A stretch of 64,000 bases of DNA, taken from NCBI RefSeq assembly GCF_014838825.1, contig NZ_JACYMO010000005.1, positions 186,001-250,000 on the forward strand. The letters run 5' to 3'. The notes under the pieces were generated by a model that saw only the letters and a list, made by a program, of their open reading frames with translations, ran no database searches and was not told the origin of the DNA. The position numbers and the translations under genes were made by a program. This document shows, piece after piece, positions 18,176 through 27,030 of this stretch (position 1 is its first letter; the number at the start of each line of letters is the position of its first letter). The DNA is from Erwinia persicina. Its GTDB lineage: Bacteria; Pseudomonadota; Gammaproteobacteria; Enterobacterales; Enterobacteriaceae.

Positions 18176-18802
18176 TTATAACCATAAGGAGCGCACGATC
18201 ATAAAGTGGCCGGCAAAGTAGCAGGCGGCGATCACGGCGCGGTCGGCGCTGAAACGGCGGCGATAATGGCTGACCAGCCAGACAATATTTCCCAGCAGCA
18301 GCAGGACGGACCCGGCCATCAGGGTAAAGGTATCGTCGGTAGGTAGCATGAAATACTGTTCCATACCCAGCCAGACCATCAGCAGCGTAACGCCGAAAAA
18401 GGTGCAGATCGGCCAGCGTAGCTCTTCCAGTCGGCTCCAGACGGTCGCTGCCACCAGTCCACCAATAATCAGCAGCGCCAGCGGAATGGGCCAGAAGAAG
18501 CTCAGCGTCATCTGGCTGGCGAAATAGAGCGTGTACAGCAGGTGGGAAAGGAAGAATGCCCCAATGGCGTACAGCATACGTTTGGTGGGCAGCAGGGTGA
18601 GGGCATCCCCGACCAGTGTGGCCAGCACGCCAAGCAGGATCAGATAGTCCGTGGTTTTCAGCACCGGAGCCTGCCAGGCCCAGGCCAGCAGCAGCAGCAT
18701 GGTGACGGGTTTAAAGACCCAGCGCTGCCACTGTGGGCCGCGATAGGAGGCATCAACATACAGCCAGCCTGAAAAAAGAACCGCAAGGAAAGACCAAATC
18801 AT
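18176..18802 (-). CDS. yhhN: YhhN family membrane protein (lysoplasmalogenase-like)
   Basis: A 208-residue protein with about eight hydrophobic segments, of the YhhN/TMEM86 family. Mammalian TMEM86B is a lysoplasmalogenase; the bacterial role is not well established. Family features include KPVTMLLLL in the first quarter, [17 protein letters not shown] (conserved acidic residues in the membrane) and [15 protein letters not shown] near the end. It lies upstream of zntA on the same strand, but the strong zntA promoter sits between them. It is divergent from yhhM. Confidence 0.9.
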   Translation of the reverse strand: MIWSFLAVLFSGWLYVDASYRGPQWQRWVFKPVTMLLLLAWAWQAPVLKTTDYLILLGVLATLVGDALTLLPTKRMLYAIGAFFLSHLLYTLYFASQMTLSFFWPIPLALLIIGGLVAATVWSRLEELRWPICTFFGVTLLMVWLGMEQYFMLPTDDTFTLMAGSVLLLLGNIVWLVSHYRRRFSADRAVIAACYFAGHFMIVRSLWL

Positions 18803-18944
18803 ATTGTTATCCTTAGATTAAAAACTCCGCAACTCCCAATCAGTTTAGGTGAAGCACGGTGGATGTGACAATGAGAGGGCTCCGGTTGTATCCTGATGCG
18901 CACACGATGCACACTGTCCGTTTTTATTTCCGCAGGGAGAAGAA

Positions 18945-19310
18945 ATGCAGCCCCCTCAGATCTTTTTTATCGTACTGGCCATCATTGCTGTTCTGGCTAC
19001 CCGCCAGTTTATCCGGCAGCGACGCGAGGCAGCGGTTAATGATGCCTCACCGCTGCGCACCCTGGCCGTGGAGGTGAAATCGAAACGCGAATATCCGGCC
19101 CCGAACCGCCGTTCACGCCAGCGTGAACACATCCCGGTGGAAGAGATGCGCTACGAGGCCTGGTTTCGTCCGTTAAACGGTGCGGGCGATTTTAAGCTGG
19201 TGCTGAATGCCGGAGACTACCACCAGATGGATAAGGGGAGTAAAGGTGAACTGAAGGTGAAAGGGACCCGCTTTATCTCATTTGCGGCCAGTCCCACTGC
19301 GTCCTGTTGA
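18945..19310 (+). CDS. yhhM: DUF2500 protein YhhM
   Basis: A 121-residue small protein with one N-terminal membrane anchor (IFFIVLAIIAVLATRQFI) and a soluble domain containing VEVKSKREYPAPNRR, RYEAWFRPLNGAGDFKLVLN and DYHQMDKGSKGELKVKGTRFISF. It matches the E. coli YhhM/DUF2500 family. Function unknown; the topology suggests a membrane-tethered beta-rich domain. A GGGAGAAG ribosome site precedes ATG 18945. It is convergent with yhhL. Confidence 0.9.
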   Translation: MQPPQIFFIVLAIIAVLATRQFIRQRREAAVNDASPLRTLAVEVKSKREYPAPNRRSRQREHIPVEEMRYEAWFRPLNGAGDFKLVLNAGDYHQMDKGSKGELKVKGTRFISFAASPTASC

Positions 19311-19410
19311 TACGGTGGGAAAAGATCGCCAGAAAGGGCGTTGTGTCCCTCTGTATGCTCTGCTTTCCCGGTCCGTATCGTCTTGTTGCCACCCAGACCA
19401 GGATGTCCGC

Positions 19411-19680
19411 TTATTGCTTAGGAAAATTCTTTTTTTGCCAGGCCAGCAGTTCAAACACGCCGAAGAAAAATACCTTTGCCTGCATCACACCGCTGAGTTT
19501 CTCTGCACCTTTCGGCTGGGTGGTGCGCATCAGCACCAGCTGCAGCCCGTGCATGATCACCATGAAAAACAGCGCAACGTTGACGAAATAGGTCAGGGGT
19601 TTCGGGAACGGGTGAACAACGTTAAGCAGTAAAAAGGCCCAGACAAACAGCATCAGCACGCGGCCTGCATTAATCAGCAT
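19411..19680 (-). CDS. yhhL: DUF1145 membrane protein YhhL
   Basis: An 89-residue protein with two or three membrane segments (VLMLFVWAFLLLNVVHPFPKPL, YFVNVALFFMVIMHGLQL) and a conserved tail GVFELLAWQKKNFPK. It matches E. coli YhhL. Function unknown. The frame is open from 19809, but ATG 19680 gives the family N-terminus and overlaps the rsmD stop by 11 bases, so the two are translationally coupled. Confidence 0.9.
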   Translation of the reverse strand: MLINAGRVLMLFVWAFLLLNVVHPFPKPLTYFVNVALFFMVIMHGLQLVLMRTTQPKGAEKLSGVMQAKVFFFGVFELLAWQKKNFPKQ

Positions 19681-20275
19681 CGGAAATCTCCCTGGTATGG
19701 CGGTGACGGACGTAGAGTCGATAGGCCACCTGTCCGGCAATCTTTTCGCGATGGAGCTGCCAGTTGACCGGGACGGGCGGCAGGCCGTGCTCGACTTCGC
19801 TTTCAACATACACTAACGCACCGTCACTCAGCCAGCCGTTATGCTCAAGCAGCTCTACGGTCTGCTCCAGCAGCCCTTTACGGAACGGCGGGTCGATAAA
19901 GACCAGCTGATGTTCATCGCCCTTCTGTGCCAGAAACTGCAGCGTGTTGGTGTTCACCACGCGTCCGCTCTTTGCCCCGAGGGTGGCGAGGTTTTTCTCA
20001 AGTTGCTGCGCCACCGGGCGCTCCAGCTCAAGCAGGGTGGCGCTGCCCGCGTGACGGGACAGGGCTTCCAGACCGAGTGCGCCACTGCCGGCGTAACAGT
20101 CGAGGCATTTTGCCTGCTGTATATCCGCGGCCAGCCAGTTAAATAACGTTTCGCGTACGCGATCGGTGGTCGGGCGCAGGCCCGCGCTGTCCGGAACCGG
20201 CAGTTTACGTCCACGCCACTGACCGCCAATAATACGTATTTGCCCGGCTGCGCCGCTGCGGGGTTTCTTATTCAT
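19670..20275 (-). CDS. rsmD: 16S rRNA (guanine966-N2)-methyltransferase
   Basis: A 201-residue SAM-dependent methyltransferase that modifies G966 of 16S rRNA in the assembled 30S subunit. Landmarks: RIIGGQWRGRKLPVP at the start, the RPTTDRVRETLFNWL signature, the SAM site LDCYAGSGALGLEALSR (about 59-75), and the N6/N2-methylase motif FIDPPFRKG (DPPF). Length is typical (E. coli 198). It is divergent from ftsY, as in E. coli, and overlaps yhhL downstream. Confidence 0.96.
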   Translation of the reverse strand: MNKKPRSGAAGQIRIIGGQWRGRKLPVPDSAGLRPTTDRVRETLFNWLAADIQQAKCLDCYAGSGALGLEALSRHAGSATLLELERPVAQQLEKNLATLGAKSGRVVNTNTLQFLAQKGDEHQLVFIDPPFRKGLLEQTVELLEHNGWLSDGALVYVESEVEHGLPPVPVNWQLHREKIAGQVAYRLYVRHRHTREISDAD

Positions 20276-20450
20276 CTTGCTGAACTCTTAATAATTTGTT
20301 GCATAGTTTAACGGGCTAACCGGGCGGAGGAAACGTAAAAAGGGTGCTGTGATGCGCTCTGCAGAAAGTGTTAGACTAAGAGATTAATTAACAGATTAAT
20401 TTTCGTACCGGAACCGTAACGGTTTTTCCCGCGAGGAGTGTGGTTGCACC

Positions 20451-22040
20451 ATGGCAAAGAACAAAAAACGTGGCTTTTTTTCCTGGCTTGGTCTGGGGCG
20501 TGAAGAACAGACACCACAGGAAGAGGTAAAAGAAACGTTACCACCACAGCCTGCTGTCGATTCGCCGGCAGAGGCACCTCCTGCCGCCCCAGCGGAGGCG
20601 GACGCCGTTGACCGTGCAGAGGCCGAAGCCGCTGCCCGCGCGGAAGCTGAAGCCGCTGCCCGCGCGGAAGCTGAAGCCGCCGCCCGCGCGGAAGCTGAAG
20701 CCACCGCCCGCGCCGAAGCTGAAGTCGCTGCCCGCGCCGAAGCTGAAGCCACCGCCCGCGCCGAAGCCGAAGCCGCTGTCCGTGCAGAGGCTGAAGCCGT
20801 TGCCCGTGCTGAAGCTGAAGCCGCCGCCCGCGCGGAAGCTGAAGCAGCTGCCCGTGCAGAGGCCGAAGCCGCTGCCCGCGCGGAAGCTGAAGCCGCTGCC
20901 CGTGCGGAAGCTGAAGCCGCTGCCCGTGCGGAAGCTGAAGCCGCTGCCCGTGCGGAAGCTGAAGCCGCTGCCCGCGCGGAAGCTGAAGCCGCTGCCCGCG
21001 CGGAAGCTGAAGCCGCTGCCCGCGCGGAAGCTGAAGCCGCTGCCCGTGCTGAAGCCGAAGCCGCCGCCCGCGCGGAAGCGGAAGTGCCGCAGCAGGTAGC
21101 AGAGCAGGAGCGCCCGACGAAAGAAGGTTTCTTTGCCCGCCTGAAGCGCAGTCTGGTCAAAACCCGTCAGAATCTCGGTTCCGGATTTATCGGCCTGTTC
21201 CGCGGCAAGAAAATTGATGACGATCTGTTTGAAGAGCTGGAAGAACAGCTGCTGATTGCGGACGTCGGGGTGGAGACTACGCGCCGGATTATCGCCAGTC
21301 TCACCGCACAGGCCAGCCGCAAGGAACTGCGCGACGCCGAAGCGCTTTACGGCATGCTGAAAACGGAGATGGCCGGTATTCTGGCTACCGTGGAAGCGCC
21401 TCTGGATGTCAGCGGTAAAACCCCCTTTGTTATCCTGATGGTCGGCGTCAATGGCGTGGGGAAAACCACCACCATTGGTAAGCTGGCCCGCCAGTTCCAG
21501 GCGGAAGGGAAGTCCGTGATGCTGGCGGCGGGTGATACCTTCCGTGCCGCCGCCGTTGAGCAGCTTCAGGTGTGGGGTGAACGCAACAACATTCCTGTAG
21601 TGGCGCAGCATACCGGTGCGGATTCTGCCTCGGTGATCTTTGACGCCATCCAGGCCGCGAAAGCGCGCCACGTTGACGTGTTAATTGCGGATACGGCCGG
21701 ACGCCTGCAGAACAAATCGCACCTGATGGAAGAGCTGAAAAAAATCACGCGTGTGATGAAAAAGCTCGACGACCAGGCGCCGCATGAGGTGATGCTGACC
21801 ATTGATGCCAGCACCGGCCAGAATGCGATCAGCCAGACTAAACTGTTTCATGAGGCCGTTGGCCTGACCGGGATCACCCTGACCAAGCTGGATGGCACGG
21901 CAAAAGGGGGGGTGATCTTCTCGGTAGCGGATCAGTTCAACATTCCTATTCGCTATATCGGCGTTGGCGAAGGCATTGAAGATTTACGATCGTTTAAGGC
22001 TGACGATTTTATAGAGGCACTTTTTGCCCGAGAGGACTAA
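20451..22040 (+). CDS. ftsY: signal recognition particle receptor FtsY
   Basis: A 529-residue SRP receptor GTPase that docks ribosome-SRP complexes at the inner membrane. N-terminal membrane-binding helix ([14 protein letters not shown], 3-16); acidic A domain (about 20-220) largely replaced by an AEAEAAAR repeat array; a second amphipathic lipid-binding stretch, [16 protein letters not shown]; then the NG domain with G1 [22 protein letters not shown] and [11 protein letters not shown]. coli FtsY is 497 residues, so the extra length is in the array. ATG 20451 has a GAGGAG ribosome site. It heads the ftsYEX cluster, with ftsE starting 5 bp after the stop. Confidence 0.97.
   Translation: MAKNKKRGFFSWLGLGREEQTPQEEVKETLPPQPAVDSPAEAPPAAPAEADAVDRAEAEAAARAEAEAAARAEAEAAARAEAEATARAEAEVAARAEAEATARAEAEAAVRAEAEAVARAEAEAAARAEAEAAARAEAEAAARAEAEAAARAEAEAAARAEAEAAARAEAEAAARAEAEAAARAEAEAAARAEAEAAARAEAEAAARAEAEVPQQVAEQERPTKEGFFARLKRSLVKTRQNLGSGFIGLFRGKKIDDDLFEELEEQLLIADVGVETTRRIIASLTAQASRKELRDAEALYGMLKTEMAGILATVEAPLDVSGKTPFVILMVGVNGVGKTTTIGKLARQFQAEGKSVMLAAGDTFRAAAVEQLQVWGERNNIPVVAQHTGADSASVIFDAIQAAKARHVDVLIADTAGRLQNKSHLMEELKKITRVMKKLDDQAPHEVMLTIDASTGQNAISQTKLFHEAVGLTGITLTKLDGTAKGGVIFSVADQFNIPIRYIGVGEGIEDLRSFKADDFIEALFARED
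20613..21086 (+). repeat. 24-bp tandem repeat inside ftsY
   Basis: Nineteen complete 24-bp units plus one partial, strictly in frame, encoding AEAEAAAR with a few Thr or Val substitutions. Units around 20880-21050 are close to identical at the DNA level, while those at 20690-20830 vary more. The array is open in several other frames, which produces spurious antisense ORFs. Copy number is likely to vary between strains by slippage or recombination. Confidence 0.97.
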
Positions 22041-22045
22041 TTAGG

Positions 22046-22714
22046 ATGATTCGCTTTGAAGAAGTCAGTAAGGCTTATCTCGGCGGTCGGCAAGCGCTGC
22101 AGGGGGTTGATTTTCATCTGCAACCCGGCGAAATGGCGTTTCTGACCGGACATTCCGGGGCGGGGAAAAGTACTTTGCTGAAGCTGATCTGTGGCATTGA
22201 GCGCCCGAGCGCCGGGCAGATCTGGTTTGGCGGGCACGATATTAGCCGTCTGAAAAGCCGTGAAGTCCCGTTTCTGCGCCGTCAGATTGGTATGATCTTT
22301 CAGGATCACCACCTGCTGATGGATCGCACCGTGTACGACAATGTGGCGATCCCGCTGATCATCGCCGGGGCCAGCGGGGAAGATATTCGCCGTCGCGTGT
22401 CGGCGGCTCTGGACAAGGTTGGCCTGCTCGACAAAGCGAAAAATTTTCCTATTCAGCTTTCGGGCGGTGAACAGCAGCGCGTGGGTATTGCCCGTGCCGT
22501 GGTAAATAAACCGGCGGTGCTGCTGGCGGATGAGCCCACCGGGAACCTGGACGAAGCGCTGTCGGCAGACATTTTGCGTCTGTTTGAAGAGTTCAACCGC
22601 GTCGGCGTGACCGTGCTGATGGCAACGCATGATATGGGGCTGATCGGCAGTCGCAATTACCGACTGATGACGCTGAGCCAGGGACGTTTGCACGGAGGTC
22701 ATCGTGGTCAATAA
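22046..22714 (+). CDS. ftsE: cell division ATP-binding protein FtsE
   Basis: A 222-residue ABC ATPase. With FtsX it forms the divisome complex that activates amidases through EnvC. Walker [10 protein letters not shown] (about 36-44), signature LSGGEQQR, Walker [10 protein letters not shown] and the His switch ATHD are all present. The start is 5 bp after ftsY. The stop overlaps the ftsX start by 11 bases, so FtsE and FtsX are translationally coupled. Confidence 0.97.
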   Translation: MIRFEEVSKAYLGGRQALQGVDFHLQPGEMAFLTGHSGAGKSTLLKLICGIERPSAGQIWFGGHDISRLKSREVPFLRRQIGMIFQDHHLLMDRTVYDNVAIPLIIAGASGEDIRRRVSAALDKVGLLDKAKNFPIQLSGGEQQRVGIARAVVNKPAVLLADEPTGNLDEALSADILRLFEEFNRVGVTVLMATHDMGLIGSRNYRLMTLSQGRLHGGHRGQ

Positions 22715-23699
22715 ACGTAATTCACGCCCGGCAGCGGCGGCAAAAACGGTGAAACAGAAGCAGCCGTCAAAGCGTAAAGCGCTGAAGGGCGGCTGGCAGG
22801 AGCAGTGGCGTTATGCCATGCATGGTTCGCTGTCCGAGATGTGGCGTCAGCCGCTGGCGACGCTGCTGACAGTGATGGTGATTGCCATCTCTCTGACCCT
22901 GCCAAGCGTATGTTATATGGTGTGGAAAAACGTCAGTCAGGCGGCAGATCAATGGTATCCGGCTCCGCAGTTGACCGTCTACCTCAGTAAAACGCTGGAT
23001 GATGATGCCGCTGAAAATGTCGTGGCCCAGCTGAAAAAAGAAGAGGGCGTCGACAAAGTTAACTATCTGACGCGTGAAGAGGCGCTGGGCGAGTTCCGTA
23101 ACTGGTCTGGCTTCGGCGGCGCAATGGATATGCTGGAGCAGAACCCGCTGCCTGCTGTGGCGATCATCACGCCCAAGCTCAATTTCCAGAATTCCGGCAC
23201 CATGGATAGCCTGCGCGATCGTGTATCGAAAGTGCAGGGGATTGATGAAGTGAAGATGGATGACAGCTGGTTTGCCCGCCTCGCGGCGCTGACCGGACTG
23301 GTCGGCCAGGTGGCGGCGATGATCGGCATTCTGATGATTGTGGCGGTGTTCCTGGTGATTGGTAACAGCGTGCGCCTGAGCATTTTCGCCCGTCGTGACA
23401 CCATCAACGTGCAGAAGCTGATTGGCGCGACCGACGGCTTTATCCTGCGGCCGTTTTTATACGGCGGGGCGCTGTTAGGCTTTAGCGGCGCACTGCTGTC
23501 GCTGGTGCTGTCAGAAGTGCTGGTCATGCGACTTGAATCGGTGGTCACCCAGGTGGCATCGGTGTTCGGTACGACCTTTGGGCTGCATGGCCTGGCGTGG
23601 GATGAAAGCCTGCTGCTGCTGCTGATTGCCGCGATGATTGGCTGGATTGCCGCCTGGCTGGCGACCGTTCAACATTTACGTCGTTTTACGCCTCAGTAA
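22704..23699 (+). CDS. ftsX: cell division protein FtsX
   Basis: A 331-residue membrane partner of FtsE with four transmembrane segments and a periplasmic loop (about 75-200) that binds EnvC. The basic cytoplasmic N-terminus precedes [56 protein letters not shown] (split here by eye into the third membrane region) is highly conserved. It starts with GTG at 22704, preceded by CACGGAGG and overlapping the ftsE stop; no better ATG exists. Length is slightly below E. coli (352), the difference lying in the N-terminal tail. Confidence 0.95.
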   Translation: MVNKRNSRPAAAAKTVKQKQPSKRKALKGGWQEQWRYAMHGSLSEMWRQPLATLLTVMVIAISLTLPSVCYMVWKNVSQAADQWYPAPQLTVYLSKTLDDDAAENVVAQLKKEEGVDKVNYLTREEALGEFRNWSGFGGAMDMLEQNPLPAVAIITPKLNFQNSGTMDSLRDRVSKVQGIDEVKMDDSWFARLAALTGLVGQVAAMIGILMIVAVFLVIGNSVRLSIFARRDTINVQKLIGATDGFILRPFLYGGALLGFSGALLSLVLSEVLVMRLESVVTQVASVFGTTFGLHGLAWDESLLLLLIAAMIGWIAAWLATVQHLRRFTPQ

Positions 23700-23840
23700 C
23701 CCCTTCACACGTTTTTTTGATATAATCTTCCTCTGCTGCGTGAAAGTTTGCCGCAGAGGAAGTTCATCATTCTGTCACTTCCCCCTGCGACGCTGGTTCC
23801 TGCCACGCACACTGTGTGCAAAATATCCACTGCCTGAGTT

Positions 23841-23867
23841 GAACTTGTGGATAACTTTATGGTCTGA
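23841..23867 (+). promoter_or_regulatory. sigma-E-dependent rpoH promoter (P3-like)
   Basis: GAACTT (23841-23846) and TCTGA (23863-23867) are 16 bp apart, an exact match to the sigma-E consensus and to the E. coli rpoH P3 promoter, 123 bp before the start codon. A perfect DnaA box, TGTGGATAA (23846-23854), overlaps it. Confidence 0.92.
23846..23854 (-). promoter_or_regulatory. DnaA box in rpoH promoter
   Basis: TGTGGATAA is the exact complement of the strong DnaA box TTATCCACA and overlaps the sigma-E -35 element. DnaA repression of rpoH through such boxes is known in E. coli. Confidence 0.75.
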
Positions 23868-23989
23868 GTCAGCAGAGACGGGCATAACGCTTCGCACAGA
23901 TTGCTTTCGATTTTTGCGAACAATTCGCGTAGTGTAGTCGGCGCGTCAGGGACTGGCGCTGTTGCGATGATTAAACAGAGAGGGTTTGA

Positions 23990-24844
23990 ATGACCAAAGA
24001 AATGCAAACTTTAGCTATTGCTCCTTTAGGCAACCTGGACGCATATATCCGGGCAGCTAATGCCTGGCCTATGCTGACGGCAGAAGAGGAAAAAGCGTTG
24101 GCTGAACAGCTGCATTACCAGGGCGATCTGGAAGCAGCTAAAACGCTGATCCTGTCTCACCTGCGCTTTGTCGTTCATGTCGCTCGTAACTACTCCGGCT
24201 ATGGGCTGCCGCAGGCGGACCTGATCCAGGAAGGTAACATCGGCCTGATGAAAGCCGTGCGTCGTTTTAATCCGGAAGTGGGCGTGCGTCTGGTCTCCTT
24301 TGCCGTCCACTGGATCAAAGCGGAAATTCATGAATACGTCCTGCGTAACTGGCGTATTGTGAAAGTCGCCACCACGAAAGCTCAGCGTAAGCTGTTCTTT
24401 AACCTGCGTAAAACCAAGCAGCGTTTAGGCTGGTTTAATCAGGATGAGGTCGAAATGGTGGCCCGCGAGTTAGGGGTCAGCAGCAAAGACGTGCTGGAAA
24501 TGGAATCGCGTATGGCAGCGCAGGATATGACTTTTGATCCGACGCCGGACGACGAAGGCGAAGGCCGTTCCATGGCCCCGATGCTCTATCTGCAGGATAA
24601 ATCTTCTGACTTTGCTAACGGCATTGAGGAAGATAACTGGGACGATCACGCTGCTGAGAAGCTGAGTGATGCGATGCAGGGTCTTGACGAGCGTAGCCAG
24701 CATATCATCCGTGCCCGCTGGCTGGATGACGACAACAAAACCACCCTGCAGGAACTGGCCGATCAGTATGGCGTGTCCGCAGAGCGTGTGCGCCAGCTTG
24801 AAAAGAACGCGATGAAAAAACTGCGTCTGGCTATCGAAGCCTGA
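23990..24844 (+). CDS. rpoH: heat-shock sigma factor RpoH (sigma-32)
   Basis: 284 residues, the E. coli length. Region 2 ([28 protein letters not shown], read in two parts) binds core polymerase and the -10 element. The RpoH box [10 protein letters not shown] (about 131-140) is the DnaK/FtsH control segment. Region 4.2, with [15 protein letters not shown], recognises the -35 element. The 5' end of the coding sequence is expected to form the known RNA thermosensor that hides the start site at low temperature. Start ATG 23990 follows GAGAGGG. A strong terminator follows. Confidence 0.98.
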   Translation: MTKEMQTLAIAPLGNLDAYIRAANAWPMLTAEEEKALAEQLHYQGDLEAAKTLILSHLRFVVHVARNYSGYGLPQADLIQEGNIGLMKAVRRFNPEVGVRLVSFAVHWIKAEIHEYVLRNWRIVKVATTKAQRKLFFNLRKTKQRLGWFNQDEVEMVARELGVSSKDVLEMESRMAAQDMTFDPTPDDEGEGRSMAPMLYLQDKSSDFANGIEEDNWDDHAAEKLSDAMQGLDERSQHIIRARWLDDDNKTTLQELADQYGVSAERVRQLEKNAMKKLRLAIEA

Positions 24845-24880
24845 ACCGCCCCTTCTCTGCACTAACCCGTGCAGAATGTT

Positions 24881-24912
24881 AAAAACACCGCCCTCCGGGC
24901 GGTGTTTTTATT
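24881..24912 (+). terminator. rho-independent terminator of rpoH
   Basis: AAAAACACCGCCC and GGGCGGTGTTTTT pair around a TCC loop, followed by T-rich sequence. A smaller TCTGCAC/GTGCAGA hairpin sits just upstream. Confidence 0.95.
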
Positions 24913-25049
24913 TGTGCCCTCTCCCGTCATGCTGGCTTTATATAACGGCGCTACGTAGAATAAAAAAACATAAATAATTTTCATCTGTCCGCAATTTTGT
25001 TCCAGGCTGGCTGAGGGATATGGTTCCGGCGTTAAGGGAGTAGTCGCGT

Positions 25050-25895
25050 ATGGACGGCGAGAAAATGCCAAAAGAGCAGGCGACCATGCACCATCTGGAT
25101 GAATTTGACGGTCTGGATATGCTTGAAGCCAGATATTACCGTCAGCGTTTTCCCCGGCATGTGCATGAAACCTTTTGCATTGGTGTCATTGAAGAGGGCG
25201 CACAACGGTTCTGGCGCAGCGGCGGGGAACACGTCGCGCCTGCGGGCGATATTATTCTGGTGAATGCCGATGAAGTGCATACGGGATGTGCCGAAGTTGA
25301 GAATGGCTGGGCATACCGGGCCATTTATCCCGCCCCTGAACTGCTGCGCCAGCTCACCCGCGACCTGAAGCATGAGAATGGCATCATCCCGTGGTTTCCC
25401 CAGGCGGTGGTTCACGATCCCGGTTTGTCCGCTCAGCTACAGCTGGTGTTTAACATGTTGCCCGTTGAGGGCAACAGCCTGCTAAAAGAGTCCCTCCTAC
25501 TTACGGCTATCTCCTGGCTGATCATACGCTATAGCCGCACGCCCATTACGCCCGCCGCGCTGCCCTGCTCGAGGTCGATGATCCTTCAGGTCAGGGACCT
25601 GATGATGAGCTACCCGGAAAAAAACTGGTCGCTGAAACAGCTTTCTGATGTGGTACAGCTCAGTCCGTGGCATTTTCTACGTCAGTTTAAACAGACGGTG
25701 GGGATGACACCGCACGCCTGGCTGGTGCAGGCCAGGCTGCGAAAGGCCCGTGAAATGTTGCTGCAGGGTGTGACAATCATCGCTGTTGCTGCCCGCTGCG
25801 GCTTTTCCGATCAGAGTCATTTCACGCGTCATTTCAAAAATTCGATGGGGGTCACGCCCGGCGAATTTATCCGTTCATTACGTTCCGCCTGCTGA
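25050..25895 (+). CDS. AraC-family transcriptional regulator
   Basis: 281 residues: an N-terminal cupin-type AraC ligand-binding domain (about 15-150; RQRFPRHVHETFCIGVIEEG, with PAGDIILVNADEVHTG as the second cupin strand pair) and a C-terminal double helix-turn-helix (about 185-278; LKQLSDVVQLSPWHFLRQFK and AARCGFSDQSHFTRHFK). ATG 25050 has TAAGGGAG upstream. The gene lies 87 bp before the azlC-azlD-desaturase operon in the same direction and probably controls it. AraC proteins of this architecture often sit next to AzlC/LysE-type amino acid exporters and sense the exported metabolite. The ligand is unknown. E. coli has livJ at this locus. Confidence 0.9.
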   Translation: MDGEKMPKEQATMHHLDEFDGLDMLEARYYRQRFPRHVHETFCIGVIEEGAQRFWRSGGEHVAPAGDIILVNADEVHTGCAEVENGWAYRAIYPAPELLRQLTRDLKHENGIIPWFPQAVVHDPGLSAQLQLVFNMLPVEGNSLLKESLLLTAISWLIIRYSRTPITPAALPCSRSMILQVRDLMMSYPEKNWSLKQLSDVVQLSPWHFLRQFKQTVGMTPHAWLVQARLRKAREMLLQGVTIIAVAARCGFSDQSHFTRHFKNSMGVTPGEFIRSLRSAC

Positions 25896-25942
25896 TGTGA
25901 GCGGGATCCCCCCAGCAATTTTGTGCAATATTTCTACTCAGA

Positions 25943-25980
25943 CAGCCCCTATTCTGCCTGCACAGGTTTGCAGGGGGCTG
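25943..25980 (+). promoter_or_regulatory. hairpin sequestering azlC ribosome site
   Basis: CAGCCCC (25943-25949) pairs perfectly with GGGGCTG (25974-25980), with an inner CCTG/CAGG possibility in the loop. The right arm includes most of the azlC Shine-Dalgarno AGGGGG (25972-25977). This could reduce azlC translation unless opened. Predicted by eye only. Confidence 0.5.
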
Positions 25981-25981
25981 A

Positions 25982-26716
25982 GTGCGGAATATGGAGAAGT
26001 CGACAGGCGTGCCATTTGCTGAGACGAATGCACAGTCCGGGATGGGTTTTTTTACCGGCGTCGTTAACATGCTACCGCTGTGCCTTTCCGTCGTTCCCTG
26101 GGGAATACTGGCGGGATCGATGGCGGTGCAGGCGGGACTGACCCTACCGCAAAGTATCGGGATGTCGGCCATTCTCTTTGCCGGTGCAGCGCAGCTGGTC
26201 ACGCTGGGTTTACTGCTGTCGGGTGCCAGCATTCCTGCGATGATCATTTCCGTATTCTTTATTACCTCCCAGCACTTCCTTTATGGTCTGACGCTGCGCG
26301 AAACCGTCTCCGTGTTACAGGCTCGCTATCGTCTGCCCATTGGCTTTTTATTGACTGACGAGCTGTTTGCCCTGAGTAGCGCGAACAAGGAGAAGAGGGC
26401 TGCCACGCCAGGATACTTAATCGGTGCCGGGCTGACCTTTTATCTCAGCTGGAATCTCTTCAGCCTGATGGGCATTTTTATGGCCTCTGCGGTGCCTGAT
26501 TTGCAGTCCTATCATCTGGACTTTTCAATCGTGGCCACCTTTATCACCATTGTGGTGCCGATGATTAAAAACCTCAGCGTGTTGTGCGGTGTTGTGGCTT
26601 CCCTGCTGCTGTCGATGGTACTCAGTCTGTTCCACATCGAGGGGGCAACGGTCATTGCCGGACTGAGCGGGATGTTTTTATCCGTGGTCGTTTCCCGCTT
26701 AACGAGGGCAGCCTGA
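25982..26716 (+). CDS. azlC: AzlC-family amino acid exporter large subunit
   Basis: A 244-residue inner-membrane protein with seven or eight hydrophobic segments, matching AzlC: PLCLSVVPWGILAGSMAVQAGL, AILFAGAAQLVTLGLLLSGAS and SQHFLYGLTLRE. AzlCD in B. subtilis exports branched-chain amino acids and 4-azaleucine. The start is uncertain: GTG 25982 has AGGGGG four bases upstream, while ATG 25991 would put it 13 bases away; I chose GTG. It is coupled to azlD by a one-base overlap. The substrate here could be a branched-chain amino acid or a product of the downstream desaturase. Confidence 0.88.
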   Translation: MRNMEKSTGVPFAETNAQSGMGFFTGVVNMLPLCLSVVPWGILAGSMAVQAGLTLPQSIGMSAILFAGAAQLVTLGLLLSGASIPAMIISVFFITSQHFLYGLTLRETVSVLQARYRLPIGFLLTDELFALSSANKEKRAATPGYLIGAGLTFYLSWNLFSLMGIFMASAVPDLQSYHLDFSIVATFITIVVPMIKNLSVLCGVVASLLLSMVLSLFHIEGATVIAGLSGMFLSVVVSRLTRAA

Positions 26717-27030
26717 TGTCCTGGATACTGTTACTGACGCTGGCTGCCGTGGTGTTTTTTAATCGCTATCTCTTTCTTGAGCCCGCTGTTCCGGTCCGCT
26801 TGCCCTCGCTGATCCGTGAGGCATTAAAATATTCTGCTCCCTGCCTGCTCACAGCAATATGTGGGCCCATTATTCTGCTGGATCATGATGAGTTACGTGA
26901 ATTGACCTCGAATCCTTATTTATATGGGGCAGTCGCGGGCGTTGTTATTGCGTTTTTTGTTCGACAGATGGTTCTGTCGGTTTTGCTGTGTATGACAGTC
27001 TTTTACTTATTTTGCTGGATCGCTAAATGA
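26716..27030 (+). CDS. azlD: AzlD-family amino acid exporter small subunit
   Basis: A 104-residue membrane protein with three or four hydrophobic helices. The stretch FFNRYLFLEPAVPVRLPSLIREALKYSAP (shown to its recognisable parts: RYLFLEP and ALKYSAPC) and the later LYGAVAGVVIAFFVRQM are typical of AzlD. It pairs with AzlC. Its ATG shares bases with the azlC stop (ATGA), and its own stop overlaps the desaturase start in the same way. These three genes are therefore translated as a coupled unit. Confidence 0.87.
   Translation: MSWILLLTLAAVVFFNRYLFLEPAVPVRLPSLIREALKYSAPCLLTAICGPIILLDHDELRELTSNPYLYGAVAGVVIAFFVRQMVLSVLLCMTVFYLFCWIAK

Larger units (their letters stand above)
23700..23989 (+). promoter_or_regulatory. 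rpoH promoter region
   Basis: The 290 bp between ftsX and rpoH contain the sigma-E promoter and DnaA box listed separately. AT-rich sequence at 23905-23940 probably holds a sigma-70 promoter closer to the gene, but I could not choose -35/-10 boxes confidently. Confidence 0.6.

Noticed and set aside
20396..21671. Two long minus-strand ORFs (254 and 377 codons) over ftsY, one rich in Ala-Ser-Arg and one in Gly-Phe-Ser.
   Set aside because: Both are reading-frame by-products of the 24-bp repeat, which has no stop in several frames. They lack a ribosome site and any recognisable domain.
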